Counted from the stretch's first letter, positions 1-13,924 are shown. The stretch: DNA of 64,000 nt from Vandiemenella viatica (GCA_031002005.1 JARYHS010006964.1:1612001-1676000), one strand, 5' to 3'. Numbers and translations: made by a program. The notes: generated by a model not told the origin, from the sequence alone.

Positions 1-1300
1 ATTTAGTCTTGGAATCTTGAACGTCATCGGCGGATTCATTTGGGCGAACGTCCATTTTCTTGAAAGAAGAGTGGGATATCATATATAGAGCCTAGCCATC
101 TTCATCAGCTGATTCATTTAGGTTAACTCCTATTTTCTTGCGATATTTTTGAGCCTGGGAGTTTTAAAAGTCATCAGTGGTATAATTTGGGTGAAAGCCC
201 GTTTAGCTGTGACGTTTGTGGAAAAAAATATCCACAAGTCCTACGAGTCTTAGATTTCATCAGCGGACTCATTTGCGTGAACGCCCACTTTCTTGTGATG
301 ATTGTAATAAATCATCTACAGAGTCCAACAGCCTTTGAAGTTATCAGCATAATCATTTGATCAAACGTCCATTTTTTGTGATTTGTGTGGTAAATCATTT
401 CAGAGTTTGCTCATCTTAAACACTGTCAGTGGATTCATTTAATTGAACACTAATTTTCTTGAGATTTTTGTAGACTGTCCTTTACATATTCTGCTGATGT
501 TAAAAGTTATCAGTGGATTCGTTTGAGTGAACATTAGGTTTTCTGTGATTTTTATGGAAAACATTTATATGGTTAAATTATTTTAATGTCATGAGTGGAT
601 TAATTTGGATGAACGCCTATTTCTTGCTATGTTTGTGCAAATTCATTCATCTAATGTTCTTGAAAGACTTAAGCCAATTTATTAGGCTAAACGACCGGTA
701 TCGTGTAATATTTACAAAAAAAAAAAAAAAAAAAAAAAAAGTGTGAGCTGGTGATCTTGGAAAACATCAGTCAATTTATTCAAACAAACGTCCATTTCCT
801 GGTTCGGTGCCTAGGAATTTTAATAAAGTATCAGTATTCATTTTGGATATTTCCATTTGACTTTAAAAAGTTTATGGAAAACCTCATATACCTGGGGAAT
901 CTAAAGAACTTGAGATTTTATTGAGGTAAATGTTGTTTATTGTTGAGTTTGTGAAAAATGATTAAGTGGTTCTGATTATTTGAAGTAGCATCATTTCATT
1001 CATACCAAAGAGCTTATGTTTTTCTATATAATGTATGGAAAACCTTTTATATGTTTTGGTTACATAAAACAAATTAGAAGATATTTAGATGAACTCAAGT
1101 AATTATGCTGCTTATTCATGTGTAAATGTGATAATTGTAGATGATTTTAAGCTAGTTAATGTATTCTATCCGAAATACAATTTTTTTTCTGAAAAGACTG
1201 CAAAATGTTTTATAATCAGGATGAACTAAAAGGGTCTTGAAAATTATTTTAAACTAATTTCTGATTCTAGTTTTATGACGAAAAATTTTAGGTCAAATGT
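1..1300 (+). pseudogene. Decayed C2H2 zinc-finger array
   Basis: At least nine degenerate units follow each other at about 81-86 bp (clear starts near 27, 102, 172, 258, 342, 425, 508, 589 and 766). Each carries the remains of the inter-finger linker and next cysteine pair, of the type H-Q-R-I-H-x-G-E-R-P-F-S-C. The unit near 172-225 still reads GESPFSCDVCGKK. Weaker units such as CGKPF- and CKMFYNQDELK-like pieces can be followed to about 1.3 kb. Stops and frame changes occur in every unit and a run of 25 A lies at 716-740, so it is not coding. The linker wording matches the intact array at 30983-31907 on the other strand, so this is inferred to be a dead paralogue. It probably continues left of the window. 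Confidence 0.8.
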
Positions 1301-3715
1301 CTTCTAAGGATATCAGATATATGCTTAATTTTTTAATATTTCATTTGGAATGGTCTTACCTTTTAACCTCTGTTTAAGTAGGTGTAATCAATCATTCAAG
1401 TAAAAGATGTTTAACATGCTAGTTTTGTTGATAGAATTATTTAGTACTGTTGCTTATTTTCTACTGATTTCTAGTACTATCTGTTGTCATAAGTAATATT
1501 TTGGATGTAAATCTGTCCAACTTTAATTTCAGAGATTTTTGTAAGAGTTGTAATTCTTTGGGTTCAGAGTAGTTATATTACTTTAAAGATTACTTCCCCA
1601 GTGTTTGATTTAGACAGTGGTTATTATCGATTCTTATAGCATTTGTGTAAATGTTGTGTGAGGTACATACGTAATGTTTGTAAGTTTTTAGTGTAGTCAA
1701 ATAATTAATTTTTAGTTAAAATTTTACCAGGAATCAGTTCTGGGTTAGATTTAATAATAAGATGATGTCTGGCAGGATCTGTAACATTGATGTAATCAAT
1801 GTCAGAGCTATCTTTATAGGTATCAAATATATCTGTCATATAAATTTTTATCGTGGATGGAAAAATAAAACACTATTTAATTTTATAACTGTACTTAAAC
1901 CTCACTGTATTTGCCTTTATATATATATTTTTTAAAACTTACTATTGCTATAATTTCAAACATGTTACATTTTATTTAAGAAAATATTGAGATCAATTGC
2001 TAAATGAGCTTGTTAGTTTGTCTATTGTATTGTGTTTATTGTAGGTCTATAAGATAGTGTTAATTTTTCTAAATTGATTGATTGTTAAAGATTTTTTTTT
2101 TTTTTTTTTAGTTATAACTATGAGCTTTTGACATATTCTAAATAAATGATACCAATAAACTGTCAATAATTTGTTTTGGAAGTAGTTAGATAATAACCAC
2201 CACACCGCAGTTATCTAACCTTATAGAATATCCTGTTGTTCATCTGATATTCTGATAGGTCATCCTGGTGTTTTTCAGTAAAAGAGATAGCTATACTTGT
2301 CTGAAGAAAATCTTGTTGATATGGTTTGTATTTTTCAGGAATAATTAATTTATTTTTAAGTGTACTGTTTGGTTTTAAGAGTATCCTGCATGACATTCAG
2401 AAATATATTATATTACACTGTGATAAATATTTATCCTTTATTGTCATTGTAAGTATAATCTCTACTTAAAACTGAATTGTTTACTGAGTTTTTCTTTATT
2501 ATTTTACCTACATCTGCAGCAGAAGTTGCTTGTGCAAGTTAATCCTTGCTCTGAAAGGAATATAAACTTTTTATGTAGAGTTATCCCATTTTTAAGCATC
2601 CATACTGGTCTGTGTGAAATTGTAGCTTCAATAACAGAATTTATCTGTATACAAATTTAATTACTCTTTGATGGAGTTATATATTTGATGTAGTATTATT
2701 GAAAATTTGTTTGACCATTGCTAATTGGATATGTTAATTGAGATTAGAAGTTAACAGTGCATGTATTGATTACATCAACATTTCATAGTTTCACAAATAT
2801 TCTACTAGTAATATATGGAATTTATCCTTTTCAAATAGTAGTAGTGTACTTTGTTTGGATACATAGTCTTGAGTAGTACTTATCCATATTCCCTCAAGTG
2901 TAAGATTTAGATAGAGAATTACAAAAAAATAATCACTGTTTTTAAAAATTTCAGGGAAATTCCTGGTAAGAATCAATACAAACTTTTTAAACTTATTTCC
3001 GTAATTTCTTCAGAGGAGTCATCTTGGACTTCTACATAACGATTTCAGTGGTTTTCCACTTTTTGGGAATACTTCTGATATCCTACTGCCTGTTGTTTTT
3101 TTTTAGAAATTACATCGATTGTGCTGAGATCTCATCAACAGATTTACTCCCTTCTTCCACCAGTGCAATGCAACATGAATCCTACTTCGTCACGACAGAT
3201 GGATCATAGTTGCTTTCTGCATTCTTCATATTCTTTCTACTCTCCTGCAACTTAGACCAACTTATAAATCTTTAGTTTCTTACAGAATGACAAGTCATGC
3301 TGTTCATACTTATAATGTTGTTGCTTATTAATTCTTGAGAAGGCTTAAAAAAGGCAGAAATTTTGGGTTCATCCCTTTATAATCAAAAATAAAACGCAGT
3401 CCGCTTTCTTGCTAGCGTGATTATTGGATGAAGAAAATTTCAAAAAAAATTATAGGTTGTCAGAAAATATGTAAAAAGGACACAAATAGGAGATATATAT
3501 CAGTGGAAGAAAAACAACCGATTAATTTGAGGAAATATGTATTTGTAATTATTAGAATCTACTAAAATATTTCAATTTTAAAATTCGACTATTAGTAAAA
3601 GTTTATTGGAAATGACGGAAGATGTTGATTACGAGAGGACAAAAACATAAAATGCAAAGAAGAGGCTATAATACACCGTTGTGGAACTCTGTACATAGTG
3701 ATTCAGAATTCGAAG
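1301..3715. other. AT-rich stretch without a supported gene
   Basis: No convincing ORF. Poly-T runs (about 2091-2110) and AATAAA-like signals near 2140-2160 are present. The only coding hint is a possible terminal exon at 3107-3209, plus strand: a nine-T tract and AG stand before an open stretch ending in SYFVTTDGS and a stop. There is no homology I recognise, so I do not call it a gene. Confidence 0.4.
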
Positions 3716-3719
3716 ATAA

Positions 3720-4535
3720 TCTAGTTGGGTTGGTAAACATGGGATGAAGATAAATGCAAAGAAGATAAATATTAGATACATATATAAATAACTAAACGTT
3801 TATTATGATTATAAGGTGTGAAAAGAATAGCATATTGAAGACTCGAAATGTAAATATCTTGGCATTACATATGATAACAAGCTTAACTGGGCAAATCACA
3901 TTGGACAGGTAGTAGGAAAAGGTTTCAAAATTCTGCATTTGTTGGAGAGGGTGATGAGGGCATGTAAGAGAGAAAAAAAGGAATTGAGTTACAAAACTTT
4001 GGTCAGGCCATTGCTTGAATATTGTAGTGTAGTATGGGAACCACATTTTGAGTATCAAATACAGGAGTTGGAGAAGGTGAATAGGAGGGCTGCTAAATTT
4101 GTTTCTGGAAATTATCACAGAAGGCAATCATTAACAGATATGATAAAAGAGCTGGAATGGGACTCATTGGAAGCCAGAAGGAGGGTGAAGAGGGTCATGG
4201 GAGTATACAAGGCGTATATTGGTGATGAGGCATGGAAAGATATTGGTGTAAGAATTGAAAGAAATTCATGGAAGGGAAAAGATGACCATGACCACATGCT
4301 GGCACTCGATTTCAGGCACAAGGGTCTAGGAAAATTCTCTTTTTTTAGGTAAGGGTGTCGGGGATTGGAATAAGTTACCAAGATAAATGATGAATAATTT
4401 GCCAAAAACATTGAAAAATTTTATAGTTAAAATTTGTAAAGGGTACATGTAGGTGGATGCAGAAAAGGTGAAAGATGGGTGTTTAGGGAAATTGCCACTG
4501 GAGCATGTGCTCCATTGCAATTTAAATTGATAAAA
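3720..4535 (+). mobile_element. 3' fragment of a CR1/jockey-group LINE
   Basis: Translation gives the C-terminal part of a non-LTR reverse transcriptase. Around 3740-3770 it matches the GMKVNAKKSE region seen at 49.8 kb. Then KYLGITYDNKLNW (3850-3890), the LVRPLLEYCSVVWEPH motif (4000-4050), RRAAKFVSGNY and ELEWDSLEARR follow, and after a frame change the WNKLP region at 4365-4385. The 414-nt open stretch 3939-4352 is the longest intact piece. It supplies the 3' end missing from the 49.3-49.9 kb copy of the same family. It is 5'-truncated and dead. Confidence 0.85.
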
Positions 4536-4539
4536 GTCA

Positions 4540-7500
4540 AAAATTATTATTTACTAGTACCCATTACGAAACATTTTACTGAAGAATTTATTTTGCAAAA
4601 ATATTCGAGTAAAAAGAAAAATAATTAACCAGTTTTTTGGCTCAGGAATGTGTTTATGCCTGTCAGATGAGGGAGCCTGGAATTAGTGGAAATTCTGAAG
4701 TAATTCATTTCTAAGACGTCCAACAATAGTTAGTACAGACATCAGTTGCAATGGTGGCATAGGCTCTGCTGGAATAGCTCCTGAAAAGCTTCTGTTAAAG
4801 TGCCACTCATCTGTAATTAAATGAGGAAATTACATATTTTTACTGATTGCTATAACTTGCAAAATAATGTCATCAGTGATCAACATCATGAGAGTTGTAT
4901 GCGTGCTGCCAAACGTCATTATCAAGAGAGAAGGAAATCTGTATGCAATAAGTAATTACAACAAAGGTCAGGATGATTATGGTCCTCTAAATTCAAGTAA
5001 AGTAGATAACATCGCTCCCGTTGATGTCCCAACAAAAACACATAATAGCTGCGAAACTATTTATCCCAATAGTTCGTAAAACCAAAAGTAGAAATACCTT
5101 GGCAATCAAGACATTTTCTGGATAATATTGAATAAAAAAATGGTATTAGCTAGGTACTAAGTGAGAGATTTTTTGTTTCTAATCAAATCAACTTTAGTAG
5201 ATTGATACAGTAGAAATAAAAAATTGTTAAATTTTTGTATTTCAATAGACTGCTTTTATCCTGACCAAAGAAAAAAATAATAATTTGCAGTGCTCGTAAC
5301 CGAAAATATTTAGAGATATTAACATTATCTATTGTAGCTGGTCATGGTGTAAACTGTGTCATATTTCACACAATCTATATATCTATAAATGAGAAAATGA
5401 AAAAGTTTGGACGTGTGTTTGGATGTACATCTGGAATCAATCACGCCTTAATAACTCAACATATTCAAATTAAATTTGGCATGAAGTCAGTTAATTGTGT
5501 GCAAAGTGACATAGGATAGATTTTATCCCACAAAGACGCATTGTTCTTTAGAAATTGCCATTAATATCAATTGCAAACAACAACTTCGTAGACAGCCATG
5601 CCAAGTTACTCCTTGCTTTTTATGTAAATCGCAAACACTACTTTTCAGAAATAAAAGCAAAAACCTTCTTACATATGCAAGTTTGCGTTTAGTTTAAAAG
5701 CCATAAAACTGACGCACTTGACAAATAATAGTTTGGAAGCAGGTAATATAAATCTCTACTTAACCTTAAATTTATAAAAAAGGTAGGTACTGTAGTTAAG
5801 TTCGCAAAGAGATGTTTTCATTTGCTTACATGAAATCTCAAATATTACACCACAATTTCGTTCGTGATATATGCGTCATAATAAATAGGCCTATGAAAAA
5901 TCAAAGCTTGAAAATAAAACAACGTAAAATGCTATGAGTATATCAGCATGAAAGTCGGTTCACTAAAAGTGCAAAATGGACGTACCCCAAAAGTCGTATT
6001 TATAAAAATGTAAAGCATTCAATTCTATCTCGGTTTAATTTATTTCCTGATTATTTTTTGATACTATACAGTCTCTGTATTGCAAATTATTTTTGCCGAA
6101 ATTTAAAACTTAACTAACCCTTTTTATTTTTTGTTCAGAATTTTTGTGCAAATAGTAGAGACTATGATTCACGAAACAGTGCTTTTTGCTTACTGTTCAA
6201 TATTCTGCAAATTTCTATCGAATGCTACAATTAAAACGAATGTATTCAATGGGCTAACGTAGAAGCTTATTGTTTCATGGAGCAACACTGGAAGTCATTT
6301 ACAACACAATACACCTCATTTGCATGGAGCATATGAAAGCTGCTTACTTATTACAAATAATAACTAAATCCCTTCTGCCTTATGCAGTAACAAAAATCAT
6401 TCTGGTCCAGGCATCATTTCAACCAAACAACTATATCAGTTAATATTGCCGCTTCAAAGTCAAACTCAACCAACATTTTAAAAGCAATTATACACCTTAC
6501 TAAATCACGAGCAGTAACAGTCACTTTATCGAGATGTTAAATTGACCAGCAATATTAACGAAAGTTGTCTTAAAGTTGTAGAGAATTATGGAATTTCCGT
6601 TGTACACTGTAAGTTACAAGCATTTCAATATAAATTTTTTAATTACGTTACTAGAATAACTGTCATAATGCTGATGTCATAATTCATGTGGATGAATGTA
6701 GTTTGAGATGAATTCAGTATTTAATTTACTGCGTTTTCACGAGCACCACATTGCCAACGTCATTATTCGGGTACATTTAGTAACGCGATCTGAATTAATG
6801 AGTCAAGTTTATTTCGCCATTAATAACGTCACTAATATGCAATAGGCCCCATAGTGAATGTATTAATGCGCAACTGATAGAAGCTATGATTTTCTAGCGG
6901 TAATATTAGCTGAGTTTGTGACTTGGTTGAAATGTAGCCTGGGCCACGCTCTCTGAAGGAAACGGAACTCAAACAAAAGTTTTAATTATTAGGTGCAGTG
7001 AACATTTTATTACATATCCGACAAATAATAACCAGCAAAAGGGGAGATTGATCATTCGTTGTTCTTAGTACTGTAAGGATGTGTGATGAGCACAATTTCT
7101 ACGCCACTTATTGAAATCAACTTCCATACGAGTGGCTTTGCCATTGACATGACGAGTATTAGCCACGTTACAAGTGGTTTCGTTGACTGGAAGACAAAAG
7201 TAGAAATTAACTCACATTTCAAACTAAAATCGGGCGTGACTCTTATGACAAAGGTTTCCTTGTTGGGTCATCCTGTGATGGAAACGTATCGTGGTCACTG
7301 TTTGTTGAGGCTGGATGTGTTTTGTGCGTGCACAGTGTCTTTTGTGAGTGTACAGAGACTTTCGAGTTGTGGAAAAACGATGAAGTATAGAGAGGGTATA
7401 AGCCAAATGAGGACCACTCCTGCAAAATACACAAGGGGACCAGCAAACTTTAATTCTCCTTCAGCTGACCGAACCTCCATTATCTGTGTCGTATGATCCC

Positions 7501-7895
7501 GTCAATATGCTCTATGGGGAGGTTAAACTGAGAAATTTGGTACACAATTTGGTGACTGGAAATCGTGCTCCGACATCTCTGCTACCCTCACGGTGAATGA
7601 TAGCGAACATTTCTTCCACCAGCAGAACTCTCATCAGGCAATCGCGGCAGACGCGGTCATTGTGTCACAACAACATGAGCCATCAGTCTGCCGTATTGGT
7701 TTTAAATCGGCACAGTTCCTTAATTTCATTTCAATTGACGTTCTTTATTTCTTTTTTTTAATTAATCATATCCTGTCGTTCTTTTTCAGCAGAGGAAAAA
7801 TTAGTAAAGATACTTCAAGCTCTGGAGGACAGACCACTTACGAGAAAGAGACTTTTAAATTACATAATTAAACAGTTGGGGAATTCTTTCGTTAC
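4540..7895. other. Intergenic sequence, no gene supported
   Basis: Short open frames occur (4867-5079 and 7086-7496), but neither shows a domain, a credible Kozak or splice context, or similarity I recognise. A polypyrimidine tract with AG near 7790 could be a splice acceptor, but the sequence after it is not recognisably coding. The region is probably a patchwork of old repeats. Confidence 0.35.
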
Positions 7896-7899
7896 ACCA

Positions 7900-8306
7900 A
7901 CAGATGAGTATGTTATGATGGTTAATCAATCACATTATGGGTATGTAGGATAGGAGACGGAAGGATTGAAAAATGTAGATGCTAGTTTTGTCTCTGGAAA
8001 TTAGTACAGAACGCAAAAATTAAACGATTTGACAAAAGAACTTGATTGCGAGTCACTGGAAGACATGAAGAGAATGAAGAGAGTGCCGGGGGAGTTTACA
8101 TTGGCGGTGTGTACTTGGTGAAGGTTTACGAAAAGTACGTGGCAGGGCATAGTGAAATATAATGCTAAAATATGACTAAATTTCAGGTATAAGAAATACG
8201 AAGTTTTAAATTGTGTATACGGAATAAAGGGGTTAGAATAAGTTATAATGTGAGCTTAAGAACAACATGCCTCCGAACAGCTAAAAAAAAAAAAAAAAAA
8301 AAAAAA
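7900..8306 (+). mobile_element. Degenerate LINE 3' end with poly-A tail
   Basis: Nucleotides 7960-8110 align by eye to 4090-4200: the translated remains ASFVSGN, LTKELDCESLED and KRMKRV parallel AKFVSGN, MIKELEWDSLEA and RRVKRV of the 3.7-kb copy. The downstream part ends in about 23 A at 8284-8306, as expected for a target-primed insertion. Several stops and frame changes make it dead. Same family as the 3720-4535 fragment, but more diverged. Confidence 0.75.
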
Positions 8307-8309
8307 ATT

Positions 8310-8745
8310 AAAGTCAAAATACTCACAAAGCACGAGTGACATGTATGGAAATTACCACCGAATATAACTTGCATCCCACGTTATGGTAACAGATCAATGC
8401 AGAGTCACATTTCATCAAAACGGTCTACTTAATAGTGTAGACATTCCTTTTTTAGCTTTCATCATTTGATATTATATGTCATTGCACGTAGTGAACAAAA
8501 TCAATTTTAGTAGTGAGTAAAAACAAGGTAAATTGTTTTGGCAGTTAAAACCTAGATCAAGTTGTGCCGAGTGACCATTCAGAATCAGCAGGAAACAGTT
8601 GAGGAGAGACAGCGCTAGTGACGAGACAGGACAGGGGGGTTTTCAAAGGCTCGGAACTATTTATGATTAGCAGTAAATACTGGAGGCTGTGAAGGGAATG
8701 CGAAGCTCTACGTGCGGCATGTGGCAGGATCTATACGAAGCCCGT
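8310..8745. other. Spacer between LINE remnant and hAT-like shell
   Basis: Nothing recognisable on either strand. Confidence 0.3.
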
Positions 8746-8749
8746 GGCC

Positions 8750-11275
8750 TTAGGGGGTGGCGAGCAGGGCAATCGCCCAGGGCCTCGCGCAACAACCAAA
8801 CTAAAAATAGTTTATATTTAAAGTTTTTTATTTTTTCTTAGGTATTAGTTACAACAGAAAAAAATGGTTAATTCATAGTAAAGTATATATTAATAGTAAT
8901 AAGTACCCAAATAAAATTTCTCATTTTTATTTATTCATTCATACAAAAGTATGATTACAAGTATACAAATAATTAATTTATCAGTATATATGTTTTTATT
9001 CTAGTGTAAAACATGATTCAAAAATTTATCACTATTTGAATTTCGCGCATCAGAAAACTGGCTTGAATGCTCGGTTTTGTTACTTTCATCGTATTTACGA
9101 TTTACGCTAGGAGAATTTCCGTGTTTCATTTCATCAGTCAAATCTTGTCACTTTACGCTTGTTTTGCTAGCAGCTGTTAGTTCAATCCATACTTGATCGA
9201 TACTGGTCCCCACCATCACCACACCGACGGTTGGACGAGTAGCGGCTCGCCTCTCCCGTGCGGTTACGCTTACACTTGGCCGTAGCTTGTCCCTATAAAG
9301 CTGCGCATACACTATGCTAACGAACGACAGCCAAAGCCTTGGGTCGAACAATGGTCGCCAATGCTTTGGCGTTCGGTCTCTCCTCTTCATCAAACCAAGG
9401 GCGTCGCGCTAAGGGATTGGGCTATGTGGAATCGCAGTTGGCTCTGAAAACTCATCGATGTTATGTTGACATTATAACGTAATAAGTGGTATTTTAATTA
9501 CAGTTTAGCCGGCTGATATTATGAGTGAAGAAGGGGATTTGTCTGTTGTTGCATTTGTAGCATTTACTTTACTGTAAGAACCTAATCAAAAAAAAAAAAA
9601 AGACGCTGGGGAATAACCATACTTTACAAAATTAGGAACGGGTGTGGTTGTACAAAATTAATGTCTTATCTTGAAGCTGAACTGGAATGCGGGATCTTTC
9701 AGAACTTCTTCCGAATTAAAGACGCAGATTTCAATTTTTATTGAATTGTGTAGGGCCCAAAACTTTTCCAGCAAAAAAGATTAATGGTCACTCTGAGATA
9801 TTTAGCTGCTGGGAATGTGTATACCAGATGTCAACAAAAATTCCATTTTGTTTTTCACATCTCGTACATTATATTTTAAAAGCTCACTTATTTAATCCAA
9901 GCGTCTAATATCTTCAATTTTATATATATATATATATATATACAGTTCGTAAGGACCCATCTGAACATTTCGGTTCGCTATAAAAAAATCGACCAGTTTT
10001 ATTGTGGTCTCATTATTCCACTCCAAATTCCAGTGTTTTTTGAACAAAATAATAAGAAATTCGCAAACAGACACCCGCTTGACAAGGAAATTAACAAAAT
10101 AACGAATCAACATTGGTTTGGCGTCTACACCAGGAGGTTGACCCAAGGCTAAACCCTTTGTGTTACCACCAGTAGCCTGAACCTCAACCAAGGCCAACCG
10201 CTTTGTTGGCTCCGATTTGCCTCCCATACACACCAAGCAAATCTCTCCCAACGAAGCGGTTCGTTGTGATTTACTTAGTGCGTACGCATCTTCACAGACA
10301 TGTTCCTACAGCAGTCTTCAGTCTTCCTTAACGTTTTCACTTTGTTGTTTCACGGAATCAATGTTTAGAAATTACAGTAAAAGTTAGTTCTGTAAGCGTA
10401 CTTTATAATCCACGAAAGTAATAAAGTACGTTAAAATACATTCTTTACCTGATTCACGTTATTATCTCACTGTTATTCAAAAGCATTCTTCACAAACCAT
10501 CACTGAATGTCTTTCTCACACTATACCTGTATTGAAAGATTCTCGCGTTTCTGAACGCAATCACAATTAAATGTCAAGCGTCAATCGCTTCGCACTTGAC
10601 GTATTGTGGTTTCTTTCGATTGATTTGATATTTTTTATTAATAAAGAATTAAATCATTGTATATTTTAATTTAAATACAGACCGCAAAGATGCTGCAAAA
10701 AATTTCATGTAATCTCAAATCCCTAGTCACAGAGTTTCTTACTGATTGCATATTGCACCTCTCACATAACCACCTTCTAGGAAAAGGAGACCTACGGTTT
10801 AACGTGGAATTGCAACTACTGAGTGTCCTAGCATTTTCCACTGACAAATCAATGTTTTGCCAGAGATAAAATTTGATTTTAAGGCATGTAAAAGTTATAA
10901 CTGGGACCAGTATTTTAACCAGGGATCCTCCTTACCCCAATCGCATGCCGTAGCCATCTAAAACATTATGGTGCGATCTGTATGTCTCACAAAACGAGTC
11001 TTCAGAAAAGCGGCAAACATTATTTTTAAATCCATTGTATATCTTTCATAGCATTTATATGCCTTAGTTTATCATCATTAATAATTTGTCTTTTTGTTTA
11101 GTTAGCTTCTATAAATCTTCTAATATAATCTTTTAAAATTCAAAATTTATTTATCTATAACTTTTGCATTTCTCGCCAATTATAAGAAGTACCTACATTC
11201 AGTTCACTTACTTTGCACAAAGGACAAGGGCCTCGCAAAAATCTGTAGCCCTGAGCCTCACATAGCCCTTGGTTG
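8750..11275. mobile_element. Possible non-autonomous hAT-like element
   Basis: The left edge (8740-8795) is a G-rich block ending in GCCCAGGGCCTCGCGC. The right edge (11228-11275) has GGGCCTCGC, TAGCCCTGAGCCTCACA and TAGCCCTTGG. These paired CAGGGCCTC-type motifs resemble the ends of a widespread animal hAT group (recollection, not a search). The 2.5-kb interior has no transposase I can read. It holds a CpG-richer patch at 9170-9420, a (TA)n at 9921-9941 and short open frames (9148-9393, 9892-10251) without domains. No target duplication was found, so the boundaries are approximate. Confidence 0.4.
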
Positions 11276-11284
11276 AGAAATCCG

Positions 11285-12170
11285 ACTGTGTTTCTTCAGC
11301 GGAATGTGTATTATCGTTTATTTATTATATTATATAGTAGCTACATTTTATTTATTTATTTATCGTGTTTAATACGCTGAGTTTCCCTTCCATAATTATC
11401 CAGCATTCGTATGACTTCCTCGTAAGGTCTGACTGTTGGATGGAAATAACGCCGCTGTGAATACGTATTAAGCCACCAGAAGTTGCGGTACCAGGAGCGG
11501 AAGAGATTCTGCAGGTCTTCGGAATCCATTCAACATTTTGAATGTGACGCAGTAATAGAACCAACGAGTATACAACCTCTAGATTCTGCGGCAAAAATTG
11601 TTATTTAATATCTGTGATACTGTTGTGGATAAATCAGAAAATCATTCCATTGCTTAACTGTGCAGTTTAGAGCTCGAAAGATTCTGATATTCCTGTATTA
11701 TTTAAATCACTTTCTAAAGAAAAAAATTATAAAAACTTTAATTTTATTCAGGGTAATGAATAAAGGTAAACGTATCATTACATTAAAAATGTTCTTGACG
11801 CAGTATACAGAATACATATCATTAACAATTTTATGACAATTTCTGTCACAGTAGTCGCCTAATATCTTTTCCATAAAAGTTGCACTGTTTCATGTATTGC
11901 ATGTTTTATTATTAGAGATGGACCAGGTTATTGTTATATGAATGGAAAGAAAAAAAAATGTAACTTTTTTGTATGGTGACGCATTCTTATGAATTCATTC
12001 GTATTTATGTGGTTTACTAAAACGACAGTACATCGATTACGCTACGACTGCTGTTAAAAAGCATGCGGAGGTAATATTGTTACCGGAGAAATGTAACAAT
12101 AAACGAGATAAAGGACAAGTCTTTCTTTTACTTTATAATTCTGGCTTTATGGCTTACCGACATCGAGGTA
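11285..12170. other. Intergenic, nothing recognised
   Basis: A short (TTTA)n run at 11346-11362 and a minus-strand open frame at 11352-11594 with no recognisable domain. I see no gene or element boundary. Confidence 0.3.
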
Positions 12171-12171
12171 A

Positions 12172-12348
12172 TTAGAGGTGGGAAAGGACTTAGGCCAACG
12201 AACGGGAAGGAATTCCGTCATGGCATTTAAAATCAACCATCCTGGCATTCGCCTGGAGCGATTTCAGGAAAACCACGGAAGTCAGAAATTTGTATGGCCG
12301 GACAGGGGATTTGAACTGGCGTCCTCCCGTAATGCGAGATTAGAGATT
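12172..12348 (-). mobile_element. tRNA-derived SINE, diverged copy
   Basis: The block matches, with many differences, the SINE at 57903-58111: GGGAAGGAATTC, the GGCATT-GCCTGGAG core, a GGGGATTTGAACTGG segment (a decayed tRNA box B, reverse strand) and GTCCTCCCG. The same family is on the plus strand at 52034. Box B reads in minus-strand orientation. Confidence 0.75.
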
Positions 12349-12408
12349 TACTGCTCATCCAGCACGCTCGGTAATGACAAGTCATGAAAAATACGGCACT
12401 CGTTGCCT

Positions 12409-12774
12409 AAAGGGGACAGTCCATTAATTACGTGTGGTGTTTTCCCAGAATTTCGGATCCCACCCACTTCCACGGTGAGACTTAATGTGATCTGGATCGT
12501 ATCCCCCCCCCCCCAAGACGATTTGATTTTGAGGAGACACCCCCCCCCCCCTGCTGACCAACATCACAGTTTTTTGAGAGGGCGGATATACCTCTCCCTC
12601 CTCCCCCCAAATTGTCAGTATCTGCGTCGTTTGAAGTCCTTTGTTAGCTCTACTGCACTTCTAGAATTTAAAAAAAATGACGTCAGGTTAACGTGGGCTC
12701 TCCCTCCCCATTGTTGAGATTTCGCCGGACTACCCATCCCTGTTTCATCTAACGTAATTAATGGACGCCCCTTA
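12409..12774. mobile_element. MITE, copy 1 (terminal inverted repeats)
   Basis: The left end has GTCCATTAATTACGT after a run of G, and the right end is its inverse, ACGTAATTAATGGAC followed by GCCCCTTA. The 366-bp interior is non-coding and has long C runs (12510, 12541) and CCTCCCC motifs. The element at 16725-17099 has the same architecture, with GTCCATAAACTACGT at its end. The superfamily is not determined, and the target duplication is unclear because the ends run into AT-rich palindromic bases. Confidence 0.8.
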
Positions 12775-13920
12775 GTATAAAAATTATTCTACTTTAATTT
12801 TCCGTCAATCTATGAAATTATCATGTCTGCTAAAAGCATTAGCCAGTTATTGAGATGGTCCAGCGTTTATATTTTTCATGTTTTCGGGTAAAAGTGATGA
12901 TATACTGGAAGTTAATAAGGGATAGGAATGTGTCTCACACTATAAATTTGATTACAGGGCGCGGAAATCTAGTTGCATCCAGCAAACTAAGAGGGATTGA
13001 GGCTTCGCTTTGCTGTCAGTTTCTACGCGTTCATCATCCAAAAATAAGATGGAGCAAGAGACGAGGGTTTGGTCCAGGATCCATTATTAATTCCAAAGAT
13101 AATATAGTACGGTGCGGCTGTGCATTTTAGAGGCATTTATTAGCTGCAGACATAGACTGTTATAAACTATATATTATTTAATAATTCGTTTAAACACCCG
13201 TCAGAGATGACGAATATAGGCATGAATACCGCCAGGATACATCTGTTGCCATGGAACAGCATAAAACCATCTGAACTCTGGAATGTTAGTGTGGGAGCAC
13301 AAGGGTCGGTAGTGATGGAGGAAGGGGTAAGAATACTAGACTAAAGGCGAATAGGAGAGCTAAGTTATTGAGTTCAGAAAGGAATTTTTTATTGTTCCTG
13401 AAAAGATTTAAGGAAAGTATAATACTAAAAACCAATAACGATTAACCAATCTCTTAAATTTTTTTACCTGCTGTTATGATCAATAAAAATAAGTCAATTA
13501 TCATATTCTTACTGGTATATATCGTTTTCTCTCGAAACTTCTCTGATTAGATTCGTGGAGTGTTGCGTGGTATCTAGTACAAACGGACCGCGCGCCAGGA
13601 CGCTCTTCAGTTGTTCCATAGCGCGGCGCATTCTTGTCTCTGGCTCACCACACAGCTCGTCTTGCTACGTAATATATCCGAACAGCTCTTCCTTATTACC
13701 AATACACTTACTTCACTGTTTACTATGATTTTCATTCTATAATTTTTCACACTAATCTGTCACAGGTTTAGTTTTGTGATTCGTTTCATAACAACAAAAA
13801 ATTGTCTCGTTAATTGTGATGAGCTTAAGTACACTTCTGTTGGGAATCAAGGGAAACAAATTTTTGTTATTTAATTATTTTACTATTGACATCAGCGCCT
13901 CATTTAAAAAAGTGAATGAT
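12775..13920. other. Intergenic, nothing firm
   Basis: A CpG-rich patch lies near 13585-13650. The open frame 12855-13130 has no recognisable domain. Nothing else is supported. Confidence 0.3.
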
Positions 13921-13924
13921 GTAG

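Noticed and set aside
1..900. CRISPR-like regular repeats at about 84 bp
   Set aside because: The period and wording are those of C2H2 finger codons, and the units are diverged throughout with no spacers.
7086..7496. 136-codon open frame
   Set aside because: No domain, no codon or splice support and no relation to neighbours; likely chance.
9148..10251. Transposase inside the 8.7-11.3 kb hAT-like shell
   Set aside because: The two short frames show no BED finger, catalytic or dimerisation motif.
12403..12717. Pro-rich 104-codon frame
   Set aside because: It is the C-tract interior of a MITE read as protein.
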